This document shows positions 45,703 through 54,448 of a stretch of DNA of 64,000 nucleotides, in pieces. The notes beneath the pieces were generated by a model. That model had not been told where the DNA came from and ran no database searches. It saw nothing but the letters and a program-made list of their open reading frames with translations. The translations under genes and the position numbers were made by a program. How positions within the stretch are numbered: the stretch's first letter is position 1; every line of letters starts with the position of its first letter. Source of the stretch: JAJZAM01 sp027391075 (GTDB lineage Bacteria; Actinomycetota; Acidimicrobiia; Acidimicrobiales; Palsa-688); NCBI GenBank assembly GCA_027391075.1, contig DAHYHI010000071.1, positions 1-64,000 on the forward strand, written 5' to 3'.

Positions 45703-47067
45703 ATGGCACCAACAAAGCTCGACAGACAGCGTCGCACGCTCATCGCAGCCGCTGCGGCAGCCTCGCTCGTCGCAGCGGCTTGCGGCTCAAGCTCTGCGGC
45801 GTCGTCGACGGCCACGACCACCGGGTCGTCCGGGTCGACGTCCGCGTCGGCGTCTCCGGGGTCCACGTCGGTAGTAAATCTTACGTTCTGGTCCTGGGTG
45901 CCGAACATCCAGAGCGCCGTAACTTTATGGAATCAGACCCACCCCACGATCCAGGTGCACTTGGACGAAACCGCAGGCGGCGTTGCTGGAACGTATGCCA
46001 AAATGTTCAGCGCGCTTCAAGCAGGCAACGCTCCCGATCTAGGCCAGATCGAATACGACGTTTTGCCGAACTTCGAGCATGTCGGAGGCGTTACTGATAT
46101 CTCGGCCTACGTAAAGACCTATAAGGCGGACTTCCTGCCGTGGACATGGGGGCAGGTCTCGGTTGGTTCGGCGGTATACGCCATACCGCAAGACACTGGA
46201 CCCATGGCGCTCTACTACCGGGCCGACCTCTTTACCAAGTATGGCCTCACGGCGCCTGCTACTTGGCAGGACTTCCTTGCGGACGCCGAGAAGCTCCACG
46301 CAGCGAATCCTAGCCTCTACTTGGCGACATTCTCTCCAGCAGACACGGGATGGTTTGCCGGCCTCGAGTGGCAAGCCGGTGTTGATTGGTTCAAGACTTC
46401 GGGAAACTCCTGGGTCGTAAATCTCACGAGCAGTGCATCGCAGCAGGTTGCGTCGCTCTGGCAGCAGATGATCAGCCAGAATCTCGTAAAGGTCGAGCCG
46501 GACTTCACAACCGGGTGGAATAAAGACTTCGCCGACGGCACAGTCCTGACTTGGCCAGGTGCAGTGTGGGGTGAGAGTGGTTTCCCAACGAACGCAGCTT
46601 CTACCGCGGGTGACTGGCGTGTGGCCCCCCTGCCCAACTGGGGTTCTACGCCAAGTAGCGGAAACTTCGGTGGTTCGACTACGGCAGTCTTCAAGGACTC
46701 CAAACATCCCGCTCAGGCCGCCCAGTTCGCCGCCTGGCTGAACACCAACCAGCAGAGCGTCAGCGACCTTATAACAAAGGGCGGATTGTATCCGGCTGAT
46801 GTCCAAGGTGAATCACAGCCGGTCTTTAACAGTCCGGTTCCGTTCTATGGGAACGAAAACATCTGGAAGGTATTCTCCCAAAGTGCCGCCGAGGTCAACA
46901 CCAACTTCCAATGGGGTCCGGTCATCGCAACTACTTTCACCGAGCTGGGTGACGCTTTCACGAAAGTGACAGCTGGCAGTGGAACCTTAAGTTCCGCTCT
47001 CGCTGACACTCAGTCCCAAACCATCTCAGCCATGAAGCAGCAGGGCTTCTCGGTCAGTGCCGGCTGA
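45703..47067 (+). CDS. ABC transporter sugar-binding lipoprotein
   Basis: 454 aa. Lipoprotein signal: basic start, hydrophobic LIAAAAAASLVA, lipobox AAAC with Cys at residue 27, then a Ser/Thr-rich linker. The rest is an extracellular solute-binding protein, family 1 (NLTFWSWVPNIQSAV, YAIPQDTGPMALYYRADLF). Typical of oligosaccharide or polyol importers. GGGGAGG lies ten bases before the ATG. No permease or ATPase genes follow; a strong stem-loop ends the unit, so it is an orphan here. Confidence 0.92.
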   Translation: MAPTKLDRQRRTLIAAAAAASLVAAACGSSSAASSTATTTGSSGSTSASASPGSTSVVNLTFWSWVPNIQSAVTLWNQTHPTIQVHLDETAGGVAGTYAKMFSALQAGNAPDLGQIEYDVLPNFEHVGGVTDISAYVKTYKADFLPWTWGQVSVGSAVYAIPQDTGPMALYYRADLFTKYGLTAPATWQDFLADAEKLHAANPSLYLATFSPADTGWFAGLEWQAGVDWFKTSGNSWVVNLTSSASQQVASLWQQMISQNLVKVEPDFTTGWNKDFADGTVLTWPGAVWGESGFPTNAASTAGDWRVAPLPNWGSTPSSGNFGGSTTAVFKDSKHPAQAAQFAAWLNTNQQSVSDLITKGGLYPADVQGESQPVFNSPVPFYGNENIWKVFSQSAAEVNTNFQWGPVIATTFTELGDAFTKVTAGSGTLSSALADTQSQTISAMKQQGFSVSAG

Positions 47068-47076
47068 GAGGTGGGC

Positions 47077-47115
47077 CGCAGCGGGAGGTGAGCGTGCAAG
47101 TCACCTTCCGCTGCG
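47077..47115. terminator. Strong stem-loop between convergent genes
   Basis: CGCAGCGGGAGGTGA pairs with TCACCTTCCGCTGCG: 15 pairs including one G-T, nine-base loop. It lies ten bases past the solute-binding protein stop and 24 before the end of the SRPBCC gene. There is no T-run, as is common in high-GC genomes, and it could serve both strands. Confidence 0.6.
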
Positions 47116-47138
47116 CCCGTCGGGTCCGAAATCGAGTC

Positions 47139-47600
47139 TCAGCTGGCTGACCCGACCAGTGCAGCGGCACCATGCGCCAGGCCCCGCACGGTGCGACCGA
47201 TGAACCGGCCCAGGAAGGTCCGGTAGATCCAACCAGTTCCGGGTCTGGTAACAAAGAAGGTCGAACGCCACTCGATGGAAGTGCCGGCTCCGTTGCTGAT
47301 CAACGTCACGACCGCCTTGTAGTCCCGCAACGGCATCCCGTGTTCGAGGGTGTAGCTAAAAACCCGGTTGGGCGTGGTCTCCACCACCCGTTCCCGAGTC
47401 TTCGTCCGTCCCGTCGTGAAGAGCCGCACGGCATTACGCCCTTCAGGCTGATCGCCCTCGCGCTCTCCCGGTTCGAGTAGCTCGAACTGCCCGATGGGCG
47501 ACCAGCTGGGCCAGGTCGATCCGTCGGCCAGCAATCCGTAGACCACCTCGGGCGGAGCGATCGTCGTCGCGCGCTGTTCGATCACTTGCTGTTTGGGCAT
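47139..47600 (-). CDS. SRPBCC family protein
   Basis: 153 aa. START-like fold: EQRATTIAPPEVVYGLLADG begins the first strand and helix, STWPSWSPIGQF is the typical W-x-x-W block, and the long C-terminal helix ends GRTVRGLAHGAAALVG. Members bind lipids or polyketides or cyclise them; activity unknown. Divergent from a TetR gene over 56 bases. Confidence 0.85.
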   Translation of the reverse strand: MPKQQVIEQRATTIAPPEVVYGLLADGSTWPSWSPIGQFELLEPGEREGDQPEGRNAVRLFTTGRTKTRERVVETTPNRVFSYTLEHGMPLRDYKAVVTLISNGAGTSIEWRSTFFVTRPGTGWIYRTFLGRFIGRTVRGLAHGAAALVGSAS

Positions 47601-47623
47601 TTCGCTCCCATACCTCTAGTCAT

Positions 47624-47640
47624 TCAGAGTACCGATCTGA
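47624..47640. promoter_or_regulatory. Possible TetR operator
   Basis: TCAGA-7-TCTGA, a 17-base inverted repeat 16 bases before the tetR ATG and 24 before the SRPBCC ATG. AGTACC/AGTGTACC is also repeated directly across it. Short arms make this tentative. Confidence 0.35.
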
Positions 47641-47656
47641 GTGTACCATTTGGCAC

Positions 47657-48268
47657 ATGCCAGCTCCAACTACCAGCGCCGCCTACGATCGTCTGCTCGA
47701 GCTAGTGATCGACCACTTTGTGGTCGACGGGCTCCACGATCAGTCCCTGCGGCAGATCGCCGCCGCCATCGGCTCTAGCCACCGCATGCTGCTCTACCAC
47801 TTCGGTTCCCGGGATGGGCTGCTCGTCGCCGTGGGAAAGGCGGTCGAGGCCCGCACCAAATCCCAACTGGCAAAACTACGGGCGGCGATGGTGGCACCCG
47901 GCTCGGCCGAAGCCACCGATGAGGCCATACGGCAGACCTGGGCGCTGGTGTCCGACCCGGCCTTGGGCGACTTTGAGCGGCTCTTCTTCGCCCTCTACGG
48001 CCGCGGCCTCCAAGGTGACGAAGCGATGCGGCCCATGATGAACATCGAGGATTGGATCGAGTTCAGGGTGCCCGAAGCGGTCGCCGTGGGCATCGATCCA
48101 CAAGTGGCCCGTCGGCACAATCGATTGGGGCTGGCCGTGGTCCGGGGCCTACTGCTCGATCTGTTGGCGACCGGCGATGCCGACGAGGTCCGATCCGCCC
48201 TCGAGATCTTCGCCGACTTCTACCGCGGCGCCTGGTGGGTGTCAACTCGCACCGAAAGACCTCAGTAA
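47657..48268 (+). CDS. TetR family transcriptional regulator
   Basis: 203 aa. Helix-turn-helix SLRQIAAAIGSSHRMLLYHF in residues 30-50, followed by GSRDGLLVAVGKAVEA. The ligand domain is all helical. The divergent SRPBCC gene is its probable target, since the pair shares one short promoter region. Confidence 0.9.
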   Translation: MPAPTTSAAYDRLLELVIDHFVVDGLHDQSLRQIAAAIGSSHRMLLYHFGSRDGLLVAVGKAVEARTKSQLAKLRAAMVAPGSAEATDEAIRQTWALVSDPALGDFERLFFALYGRGLQGDEAMRPMMNIEDWIEFRVPEAVAVGIDPQVARRHNRLGLAVVRGLLLDLLATGDADEVRSALEIFADFYRGAWWVSTRTERPQ

Positions 48269-48446
48269 CGCCATGCGTGCTAGTTGCTCGGGCTCCACAG
48301 GGCGGCGCCTTTCCAGGGGTGCGCAGGGCCTGGCGGCGACTGGTGGCAGCGTCCCGGTGGGCGGCGCAGAACGCTCAGGCTTTTTTTGCTTGCTAGCCGT
48401 CGCCGGTGTCGCCGTCGCCGTGCCACCACCGGTGCGGGAAAGGAGG

Positions 48447-48989
48447 TCATGACGAGACGGTCTCGGGATCGCTGGCCTTGGCCGTTTCGGTGATGGTGAC
48501 ATGGCCGGCGGTGGCCGCCCCGCTCCAACGTTCGATCTCCCCGGCCAGGTCGAGATGCTCCACGGGGGCAGCGTGCTCGTAGGCACCCCATTGGTCGCGG
48601 GGCAGCATCCACATCAGCTCGAACTCGTTTCCGTCGGGGTCGGCGCCGTAGACGCTCTTGGTGGCACCGTGGCTGGACTCGCCGGTGTAGGCGCCGGCGT
48701 CGAGGAGGGTCTGGCGGGCGGCGGCCAGCTCGTCGATGGTGTCGAGCTGCCACGCCAGGTGGTAAAGGCCGATAGCACCGTGGCGTTTCGGGCCGCCCGC
48801 GGTTCCGACACCGAACAGGCCGAGGTCGTGGTGGTTCCCCGATCGGGGGAGCCTCAGGAACGCTGCGTTGGCGCGCGGCTCGCGAGCGATGACCTGCATG
48901 GCGAACACGTCGGTGTAGAAGTGGACCGAACGCTCGAGGTCAGAGACGAAAAGCACGGCATGGTTGAGGCGTACAGGAGATACGGGCAT
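48447..48989 (-). CDS. VOC family protein (extradiol dioxygenase-like)
   Basis: 180 aa. VRLNHAVLFVSDLERSVHFY gives the first metal His, IGLYHLAWQLDTIDEL the second and GADPDGNEFELMW the Glu: one complete VOC module. A helical tail of about 45 residues (EHLDLAGEIERWSG) follows. Resembles catechol-2,3-dioxygenase-like proteins. Same direction as, but 84 bases after, the YceI gene. Confidence 0.88.
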   Translation of the reverse strand: MPVSPVRLNHAVLFVSDLERSVHFYTDVFAMQVIAREPRANAAFLRLPRSGNHHDLGLFGVGTAGGPKRHGAIGLYHLAWQLDTIDELAAARQTLLDAGAYTGESSHGATKSVYGADPDGNEFELMWMLPRDQWGAYEHAAPVEHLDLAGEIERWSGAATAGHVTITETAKASDPETVSS

Positions 48990-49073
48990 TGGGGTTCCTT
49001 GGGTTCGGGCCCACAGCGGGGACGATCCCGCTGCGGGCGCAAATGGACTTGTTTGATCCGGCGAGTTGACAGC

Positions 49074-49640
49074 TCAGGAGGCGTCGGGGCTGCGGATGGC
49101 GGACACCTCGAACTCCAAGGTGACGTTCTCGCTGACCAGCACGCCGCCCGCTTCGAGCGCTGCGTTCCAGTTGACACCCCAGTCCTTGCGGTTGACAACA
49201 GTCGACCCTTCGAAGCCGATCCTCTGGTTGCCGTAGGGGTCCACCGCGCTGCCGGTGTACTCGAAGTCGACGGTGACGGGGCGGGCGACCCCCTTGATGG
49301 TCAGGTCACCGGTGACCCGGAAGCGGACATCGCCAGTCGGCTCGACGCTCGTCGAGGAGAAAGTGATCTGCGGGTAAGTGTCCATGTCGAAAAAGTCGTT
49401 CGAGCGCAGGTGGGCGTCGCGGTCCGCGTTGCGGGTGTCGATGCTCGCCGCTTTGATCGAAAGCTGCAGCTTCGAGTTCGCCGGGTTAGCGGCGTCGAAG
49501 TAACCGGAGCCGTCGAACTCGTTGAACGAGCCTCGGACCTTGGTGACCATGGCGTGGCGGGCGACGAACCCGATCCGGCTGTGGACGGGGTCGATGGTGT
49601 AGCTGCCGGTGAGTGTGACGGGGACGGTCGGGGTGCTCAT
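49074..49640 (-). CDS. YceI family protein
   Basis: 188 aa. YTIDPVHSRIGFVARHAMVTK is the YceI opening block; FFDMDTYPQITFSSTSVEP and VTGDLTIKGVARPVTVDFEY complete the lipocalin-like barrel. No signal peptide, so the cytosolic class. YceI proteins bind polyisoprenoids or fatty acids. Divergent from a marR gene, its likely regulator. Confidence 0.93.
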   Translation of the reverse strand: MSTPTVPVTLTGSYTIDPVHSRIGFVARHAMVTKVRGSFNEFDGSGYFDAANPANSKLQLSIKAASIDTRNADRDAHLRSNDFFDMDTYPQITFSSTSVEPTGDVRFRVTGDLTIKGVARPVTVDFEYTGSAVDPYGNQRIGFEGSTVVNRKDWGVNWNAALEAGGVLVSENVTLEFEVSAIRSPDAS

Positions 49641-49661
49641 GGAGTAGCTCCTTCATATAGT

Positions 49662-49671
49662 GGACATGTCC
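49662..49671. promoter_or_regulatory. Palindrome GGACATGTCC, MarR operator candidate
   Basis: A perfect 10-base palindrome 22 bases before the yceI ATG and 48 before the marR ATG, inside TAGTGGACATGTCCTA. The position suits repression of yceI. Confidence 0.45.
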
Positions 49672-49718
49672 TACAACATCGATGACAGATCAACTATTCC
49701 GCGTCCTACACTGGAGCC

Positions 49719-50231
49719 ATGAACGGGGTCCGGTGGCTCGACGAGCACGAACAACGAACATGGCGGGCTCTGCAGTTCATGCAGCTGCGACTCGCCGGCC
49801 GCCTGGCTGCCGATGTGGCCGCCACCTCCGAGCTGTCCTACGCCGACTATCTGGTTCTCGTCGCTCTCAGCGACCACCCCGACGGCCGGGCCCGCCTGTT
49901 CGAACTGTCCGAATCCCTCGGCTGGGAGAAAAGTCGGCTGTCCCATCAGGTCACCCGCATGACCGGACGGGGACTTCTGCGAAAAGAGCGCTGCGACGGC
50001 GACCGCCGCGGCGCCTTCGTCGTGGCCACCGAAACGGGCCGCGAGGCCATCGAGGAGGCCGCACCCCACCATGTGGCGATGGTACGCCGCTTGTTCATCG
50101 ACCCGCTCACCCCCGCCGAGCTCGACGCCATCACCTCCGCCGCCGAGAAAGTCCTCGCCGTGCTCGACACCGAAGCCGCCGACGGCCACCATGATGGTGG
50201 CCGTCTTAGAAAGGAGCATCCCAACAGATGA
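49719..50231 (+). CDS. MarR family transcriptional regulator
   Basis: 170 aa. Winged helix: LSYADYLVLVALSDHPDG, recognition region LFELSESLGWEKSRLSHQVT, wing GRGLLRKERCDGDRRGAFV. Dimer helices at both ends. Divergent from yceI. The last 20 residues are hydrophilic and variable. Confidence 0.92.
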   Translation: MNGVRWLDEHEQRTWRALQFMQLRLAGRLAADVAATSELSYADYLVLVALSDHPDGRARLFELSESLGWEKSRLSHQVTRMTGRGLLRKERCDGDRRGAFVVATETGREAIEEAAPHHVAMVRRLFIDPLTPAELDAITSAAEKVLAVLDTEAADGHHDGGRLRKEHPNR

Positions 50232-50246
50232 CATGGCGGACCGGCG

Positions 50247-50402
50247 ATGACCGAGACAGCCAAACCCGACGTACACGAACTTCGGACTCAGAGCCGCTTC
50301 GACCTCGAACAGGCCACCACCACCGCCGAACCTCCTGTCGAAAAACGAGCATGGCGTCCTCCCCAGCCGAGCCGCGACGAGCGGCCCGGTGACCAGCGCT
50401 GA
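50247..50402 (+). CDS. Doubtful 51-aa open frame
   Basis: Starts MTETAKPDVHELRTQSRFDL and ends at a TGA inside the pirin remnant. Hydrophilic, with no motif; it may be part of the decayed DNA and not a gene. Listed because otherwise nothing else occupies 50232-50388. Confidence 0.2.
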   Translation: MTETAKPDVHELRTQSRFDLEQATTTAEPPVEKRAWRPPQPSRDERPGDQR

Positions 50403-50640
50403 CGTTCCCGCCGACGCCCAGCGCGCCGCTCCAGAGGGCTGCGCGCTCGAGATCACCGAGAGCCGGGAAAGCCGCGTCGCCGCCATCGGGGTACGCCGCG
50501 CGCTGCCCGCGACTCGCTCGGCAAGGAGCAAGTCATCGTGGCCGGCCATCTCAACATGATGACTGCCGGGTGGCACGTCCCTCGCCCCGAGATGGCCACA
50601 GTTCGCGCAAACGTCGTCGCCCGATCGGTGCCGTCGAGGC
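50389..50640 (+). pseudogene. Pirin-family remnant
   Basis: Two frames carry pirin blocks. From a GTG at 50389: EITESRESRVAAIGVRRALP, the pirin N-terminal motif. From 50511 in another frame: DSLGKEQVIVAGHLNMMTAG, the block that in pirins reads DSLGNEQ..PGQLNLMTAG. The metal-binding middle (FDHFGP...HPHRGFET in relatives) is missing, so about 50 residues were deleted with a shift of frame. No functional protein. It lies between marR and the FUSC gene. Confidence 0.65.
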
Positions 50641-50697
50641 CATGACGCAGAGGCGGCCGATGCAGCCAGCGCGGGTGCGACCCCGGTACTGCGCTGC

Positions 50698-52977
50698 GTG
50701 CGGTCGGCGGACCCGGTGAGCGAACGGTCTGCCACCTGGACGCGCCCAGTCCAGGACGCCATCCGGGTGGACCGCTCCAAGCTGGCCTTGGTGGCCGCGG
50801 CGCGTTGCGCACTGGGCATCGCCATCCCCCTCGTCGCCGGCGACGTCTCCGGGCATCTCCTGGTCGGTGTGGGAGGGGCGGTCGGCGCTCTGACGGCGGG
50901 GACGGCGTCGCTGCAGGGCACCTATCGAAGCCGGGTGAAGATCATGGCGTTCGCCGCCGCGGCCTTCGCCGCCTCGGCATTCGTCGGGGCGGCGGTTGGC
51001 CGCCTGGAAGGCCCCGACATCGCGGTCACCGCCGTCTGGGGGGTCATCGCCGGTCTCCTGGTGATGTTCGGAGAGGCGCCAGGCGTCGTCGGCCTCCAAG
51101 CCGTCATCGGCCTGGTCGTCTTCTCCCAGTTCTCCTTCAGCCCCGAGCAGGCCGCGCTCAACGCCCTCTGGGCGCTGTGCGGAGGGGCGATCCAGATCGT
51201 CCTCGTGGCCGTGACCTGGCCCCTCCAGCGCTTCCCGGTCGAGCGGGCCATGTCGAGTGACACCTACCGGCTGCTGGCCGCCCACCTCCGCGCGCTCGCG
51301 AGGGACCCGTCGGACCTCCTCGATCCCGGCGTCCTCGACAGGTTGCCCTCCGCCCTCGTCGAAACCCAGCCCTGGGGCGACCGGGGCGCCGCCGCCGCCT
51401 ACCAGGCGCTGGCCGACGAGGCAGACCGGATCCGCCTTGAGGTGGCCGGCATAGCCCGGACCCGAGCCCGACTCGCCCAAGCCTCGACGATCGCCACGCC
51501 TACAGCAAAGGCCGGCGCCATCGACGCGGCGAGCGACCTCGAGGACGCGATCACCGCCTCAGCCGACCTTCTCGCCGGCGTCGCCGCCGCACTGCACGAC
51601 GGGCGCAGCGCCGTCGCCGACCCCGAGACCCGCGAGCGGTACCGAACCGCCATCGAGGGCCTCCGCTGGCAGGCCGCACTCGCCGAGCCTTCGACTCGCG
51701 CGATCCTCACCCCTGCCCTCGAGGGCCTCACCGCGCTGGCAGGCCAGCTTCGATCAGTGACCCAGCTGACTGCGGTGGCCGCCGGCGACCAACCTGGCGC
51801 GCCCAAAACCGCCGCGTCGACCGCCGGCCAGCCGGTCCGGAGCCGGCCGCGGCCTTCCCCGCTCCCCGGCGCTTCGGGGGGTCGTCTCGAGTTGGTGCGC
51901 GCCAACCTCACCCGCACCTCCGAGGTCTTCCGCCACGCCCTTCGGGTCGGCGTCACCCTGGCGGCGGCCGTCGCCATCTCCCACCTGTTCCCCTTAGGTC
52001 ACGGCTACTGGCTCCCGATGACGGTCATGATCGTCCTCAAGCCCGACTTCGCCACCACCTTGAGCCGAGGCTTGGGCCGCAGCGTCGGGACCGTCCTCGG
52101 CGCCGGGCTGGTCACGTTATTGCTGGCAGCGCTGGCGCCGTCACCGGCCGTCCTGATCGCGCTCACCGTAGCCCTGTATGCCGCAAGCGTCGCTGTGCTT
52201 CGCGCCAACTACGTCATCTACAGCGTCGGCATCGCGTCGCTGGTCGTGGTCCTGCTCGCCTTCACCGGTTCCCCAGCGCCGTCCCTCGCCGCCGACCGGT
52301 CCTTCTACACGCTCCTCGGGGCCGCCCTAGCCTTGGCGGCCTACGCCACCTGGCCGACCTGGGAACGCACCCACGTCGTCGATCGACTAGCCGACCTCGT
52401 GGAAATCGACGGCCGCTACGGCGCGGCGCTCCTCCACGCGTGGGCCGACCCAGCATGTGCCGATCGGGAGGAGCTACAGCGGCTGCGCCTCGCGGCTCGC
52501 CTCGCACGCTCCAACGCCGAAGCGTCTGTCGACCGCTGGCTGACCGAGCCCGCCAGCCGCGAACCGGCCTCGCCGAACCCGCTCACCGCCGAGACGGCAA
52601 AAGGCATCCTCACCGCGGTGCGCCGCTACGTGTGGAGCGCGCTCGTCCTACACGGAGCGCTCCCGAGCACCGCTCCGGCCACAGGGGGGAAGTGCAGGCC
52701 CGACCTCCACCGTCTCGGAGAGGAAGTCCAACAGGCCATGGCCGCTGTCGTCGTAGCGCTGAGGACCGGGCCTGCTCCGGCGGGCTACCCTCCACTGCGA
52801 TCCACCCAGGTGACGCTCGCCGCCCACCTGACGAGCGCCTCGCCGCAGGCGGCGGCCGATCCGACACCAGCTGCCGTGGACATGGTTATCGTCAGCGAGA
52901 CCGACCTCATCGTCAACGCGGTCGACACCCTCGCCCACCTCGTCGGTGTCGGACCCCGCCCGTCAGCGGGCTCCTGA
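50698..52977 (+). CDS. FUSC family transporter
   Basis: 759 aa from a GTG at 50698 (GTG at 50716 equally possible). Two membrane blocks: residues about 25-170 (ALGIAIPLVAGDVSGHLLVG..., VIAGLLVMFG) and about 405-560 (AAAVAISHLFPLGHGYWLPM, VMIVLKPDFATTLSRGLGR). The latter is the FUSC block with the conserved YWLPMTVMIVLKPD. A long cytosolic helical region follows each. Fusaric-acid/aromatic-acid efflux-like; substrate unknown. Very GC-rich. Confidence 0.9.
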   Translation: MRSADPVSERSATWTRPVQDAIRVDRSKLALVAAARCALGIAIPLVAGDVSGHLLVGVGGAVGALTAGTASLQGTYRSRVKIMAFAAAAFAASAFVGAAVGRLEGPDIAVTAVWGVIAGLLVMFGEAPGVVGLQAVIGLVVFSQFSFSPEQAALNALWALCGGAIQIVLVAVTWPLQRFPVERAMSSDTYRLLAAHLRALARDPSDLLDPGVLDRLPSALVETQPWGDRGAAAAYQALADEADRIRLEVAGIARTRARLAQASTIATPTAKAGAIDAASDLEDAITASADLLAGVAAALHDGRSAVADPETRERYRTAIEGLRWQAALAEPSTRAILTPALEGLTALAGQLRSVTQLTAVAAGDQPGAPKTAASTAGQPVRSRPRPSPLPGASGGRLELVRANLTRTSEVFRHALRVGVTLAAAVAISHLFPLGHGYWLPMTVMIVLKPDFATTLSRGLGRSVGTVLGAGLVTLLLAALAPSPAVLIALTVALYAASVAVLRANYVIYSVGIASLVVVLLAFTGSPAPSLAADRSFYTLLGAALALAAYATWPTWERTHVVDRLADLVEIDGRYGAALLHAWADPACADREELQRLRLAARLARSNAEASVDRWLTEPASREPASPNPLTAETAKGILTAVRRYVWSALVLHGALPSTAPATGGKCRPDLHRLGEEVQQAMAAVVVALRTGPAPAGYPPLRSTQVTLAAHLTSASPQAAADPTPAAVDMVIVSETDLIVNAVDTLAHLVGVGPRPSAGS

Positions 52978-53153
52978 CGCCGACACTCCGAAAGCCCGGA
53001 TTAGCCTCGTCGAGACTTCACGGTCGGCCTCCCGCGAGCGTGGCCCCTCCCCCACGATGAGGTTCGCCCCCTGCCTCCGACCCTTGAAGGTCACCGGCGG
53101 TCGCTCCCGGGACACTCCCAGCACGCGACGGCCGATGCTGGCAAAATCAGTGA

Positions 53154-54443
53154 ATGACCTCTGCGTCGAGCCCGCCACCTGCCACCCCGGTGCTCTCGGG
53201 GCTCGAAGCAGTCCGGGACTGGGCGGCGGACCTCTACCGTGACCTGCACGCCCACCCCGAGCTGTCCCACGAGGAGCGCTCGACGGCGTCGAAGGTCGCA
53301 GAGCGCCTCGGCGCCTCGGGCGTCGAAGTCCACACCGGAGTCGGCGGCACCGGCGTCGTCGGCCTGGTCAGAAACGGGGAAGGGCCGACGGTGCTGTTGC
53401 GGGCCGACATGGACGCCCTCCCAGTAGCCGAAGCCACCGGACTCGACTACGCCAGCCACGTCACCGCCACCGACGCAGCCGGCAACGAGGTGCCCGTGAT
53501 GCACGCCTGCGGCCACGACATGCACGTCGCCTGCCTCCTCGGCGCCGCCCACCTGCTCGCCGCAGCCCGTGAGCATTGGGCGGGCACCCTCATCGCCCTG
53601 TTCCAGCCCGCCGAGGAGACCGGCGACGGCGCCCGGGGCATGCTCGACGACGGCCTAGCGACCCTGGTACCCAAGGCGGACGTCGCCTTGGCCCAGCACG
53701 TGCTGCCCGCGCCTGCCGGTTTGGTCGGCACGCACGCCGGTCCGACCCTCTCAGCCGCCGACAGCATGCGCATCACGCTGCACGGGCGTGGCGCGCACGG
53801 ATCGATGCCCCAAGCCTCAGTCGACCCTGTCGTCCTCGCCGCGATGATCGTGGTCCGCCTCCAGACCCTCGTGGCCCGCGAGACCCGCCCCGGGGAGCCG
53901 GTCGTGGTCACCGTCGGGAGCATCCAAGCGGGCACCAAGAGCAACGTCATCCCCGACCACGCCGTCATCGAGCTCAACGTGCGCACCTACGACGAGCAGA
54001 CCCGGACGTCGGTCCTCGACTCCATCAAAAGGACCGTCGACGCCGAATGCCAGGCGTCGGGATGCCCCAAACCGGCCGACTACGAACTGTTCGACCGCTT
54101 CCCCCTCACCGACAACGACGTCGAAACCACCGCCAAGGTGTCCGCCGCGTTCGCAGCGTTCTTCGGGGAGCGGGCGCGGCCGCTACCGATGCAAACCGCC
54201 AGCGAGGACTTCAGCGACATCCCCACAGCCCTCGGAGTCCCCTACTGCTATTGGGGGATCGGCGGCATCGACCCCGACAGCTACGAGGCGGCCGAGCGGG
54301 CCGGTCGGGTCGCCCAGGACATCCCCGTCAACCACTCGGCGTACTTCGCCCCGGTCATCCAACCCACCTTGGACACCGGGATCCAAGCGATGGTCATCGC
54401 CGCCCTCGCATGGCTCGCCCCGCCCCGGACCGGCGACCAGTAG
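53154..54443 (+). CDS. M20 family amidohydrolase
   Basis: 429 aa. Metal-binding HACGHDMHVACLLGAAHLL, DLHAHPELSHEE at the start, LLRADMDALPVAEATG, FQPAEETGDGARGMLDDG and the dimerisation-domain block GRGAHGSMPQASVDP. Matches hippurate/N-acyl-amino-acid hydrolases (M20D). Cytosolic cleavage of N-acyl amino acids. The TRIC-like gene follows five bases after its stop. Confidence 0.95.
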   Translation: MTSASSPPPATPVLSGLEAVRDWAADLYRDLHAHPELSHEERSTASKVAERLGASGVEVHTGVGGTGVVGLVRNGEGPTVLLRADMDALPVAEATGLDYASHVTATDAAGNEVPVMHACGHDMHVACLLGAAHLLAAAREHWAGTLIALFQPAEETGDGARGMLDDGLATLVPKADVALAQHVLPAPAGLVGTHAGPTLSAADSMRITLHGRGAHGSMPQASVDPVVLAAMIVVRLQTLVARETRPGEPVVVTVGSIQAGTKSNVIPDHAVIELNVRTYDEQTRTSVLDSIKRTVDAECQASGCPKPADYELFDRFPLTDNDVETTAKVSAAFAAFFGERARPLPMQTASEDFSDIPTALGVPYCYWGIGGIDPDSYEAAERAGRVAQDIPVNHSAYFAPVIQPTLDTGIQAMVIAALAWLAPPRTGDQ

Positions 54444-54448
54444 CGACG

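Noticed and set aside
48375..48395. T-run as terminator of the second tetR gene
   Set aside because: Seven Ts are present but no adequate stem precedes them.
48501..49685. 394-aa open frame on the plus strand
   Set aside because: Lies antisense to the VOC and YceI genes, both of which have clear family motifs; a GC-rich shadow.
49671..50921. 416-aa open frame on the minus strand
   Set aside because: Antisense to marR and the start of the FUSC gene; low-complexity Gly/Val content and no motif.
52963..53178. 71-aa minus-strand frame in the gap before the M20 gene
   Set aside because: No start signal or motif; overlaps the ends of both neighbours. Probably chance openness in GC-rich DNA.
53576..54448. 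Long plus-strand frame leading into the TRIC-like gene
   Set aside because: Out of frame within the M20 gene, Arg/Pro-rich; the real TRIC start is the GTG at 54449.
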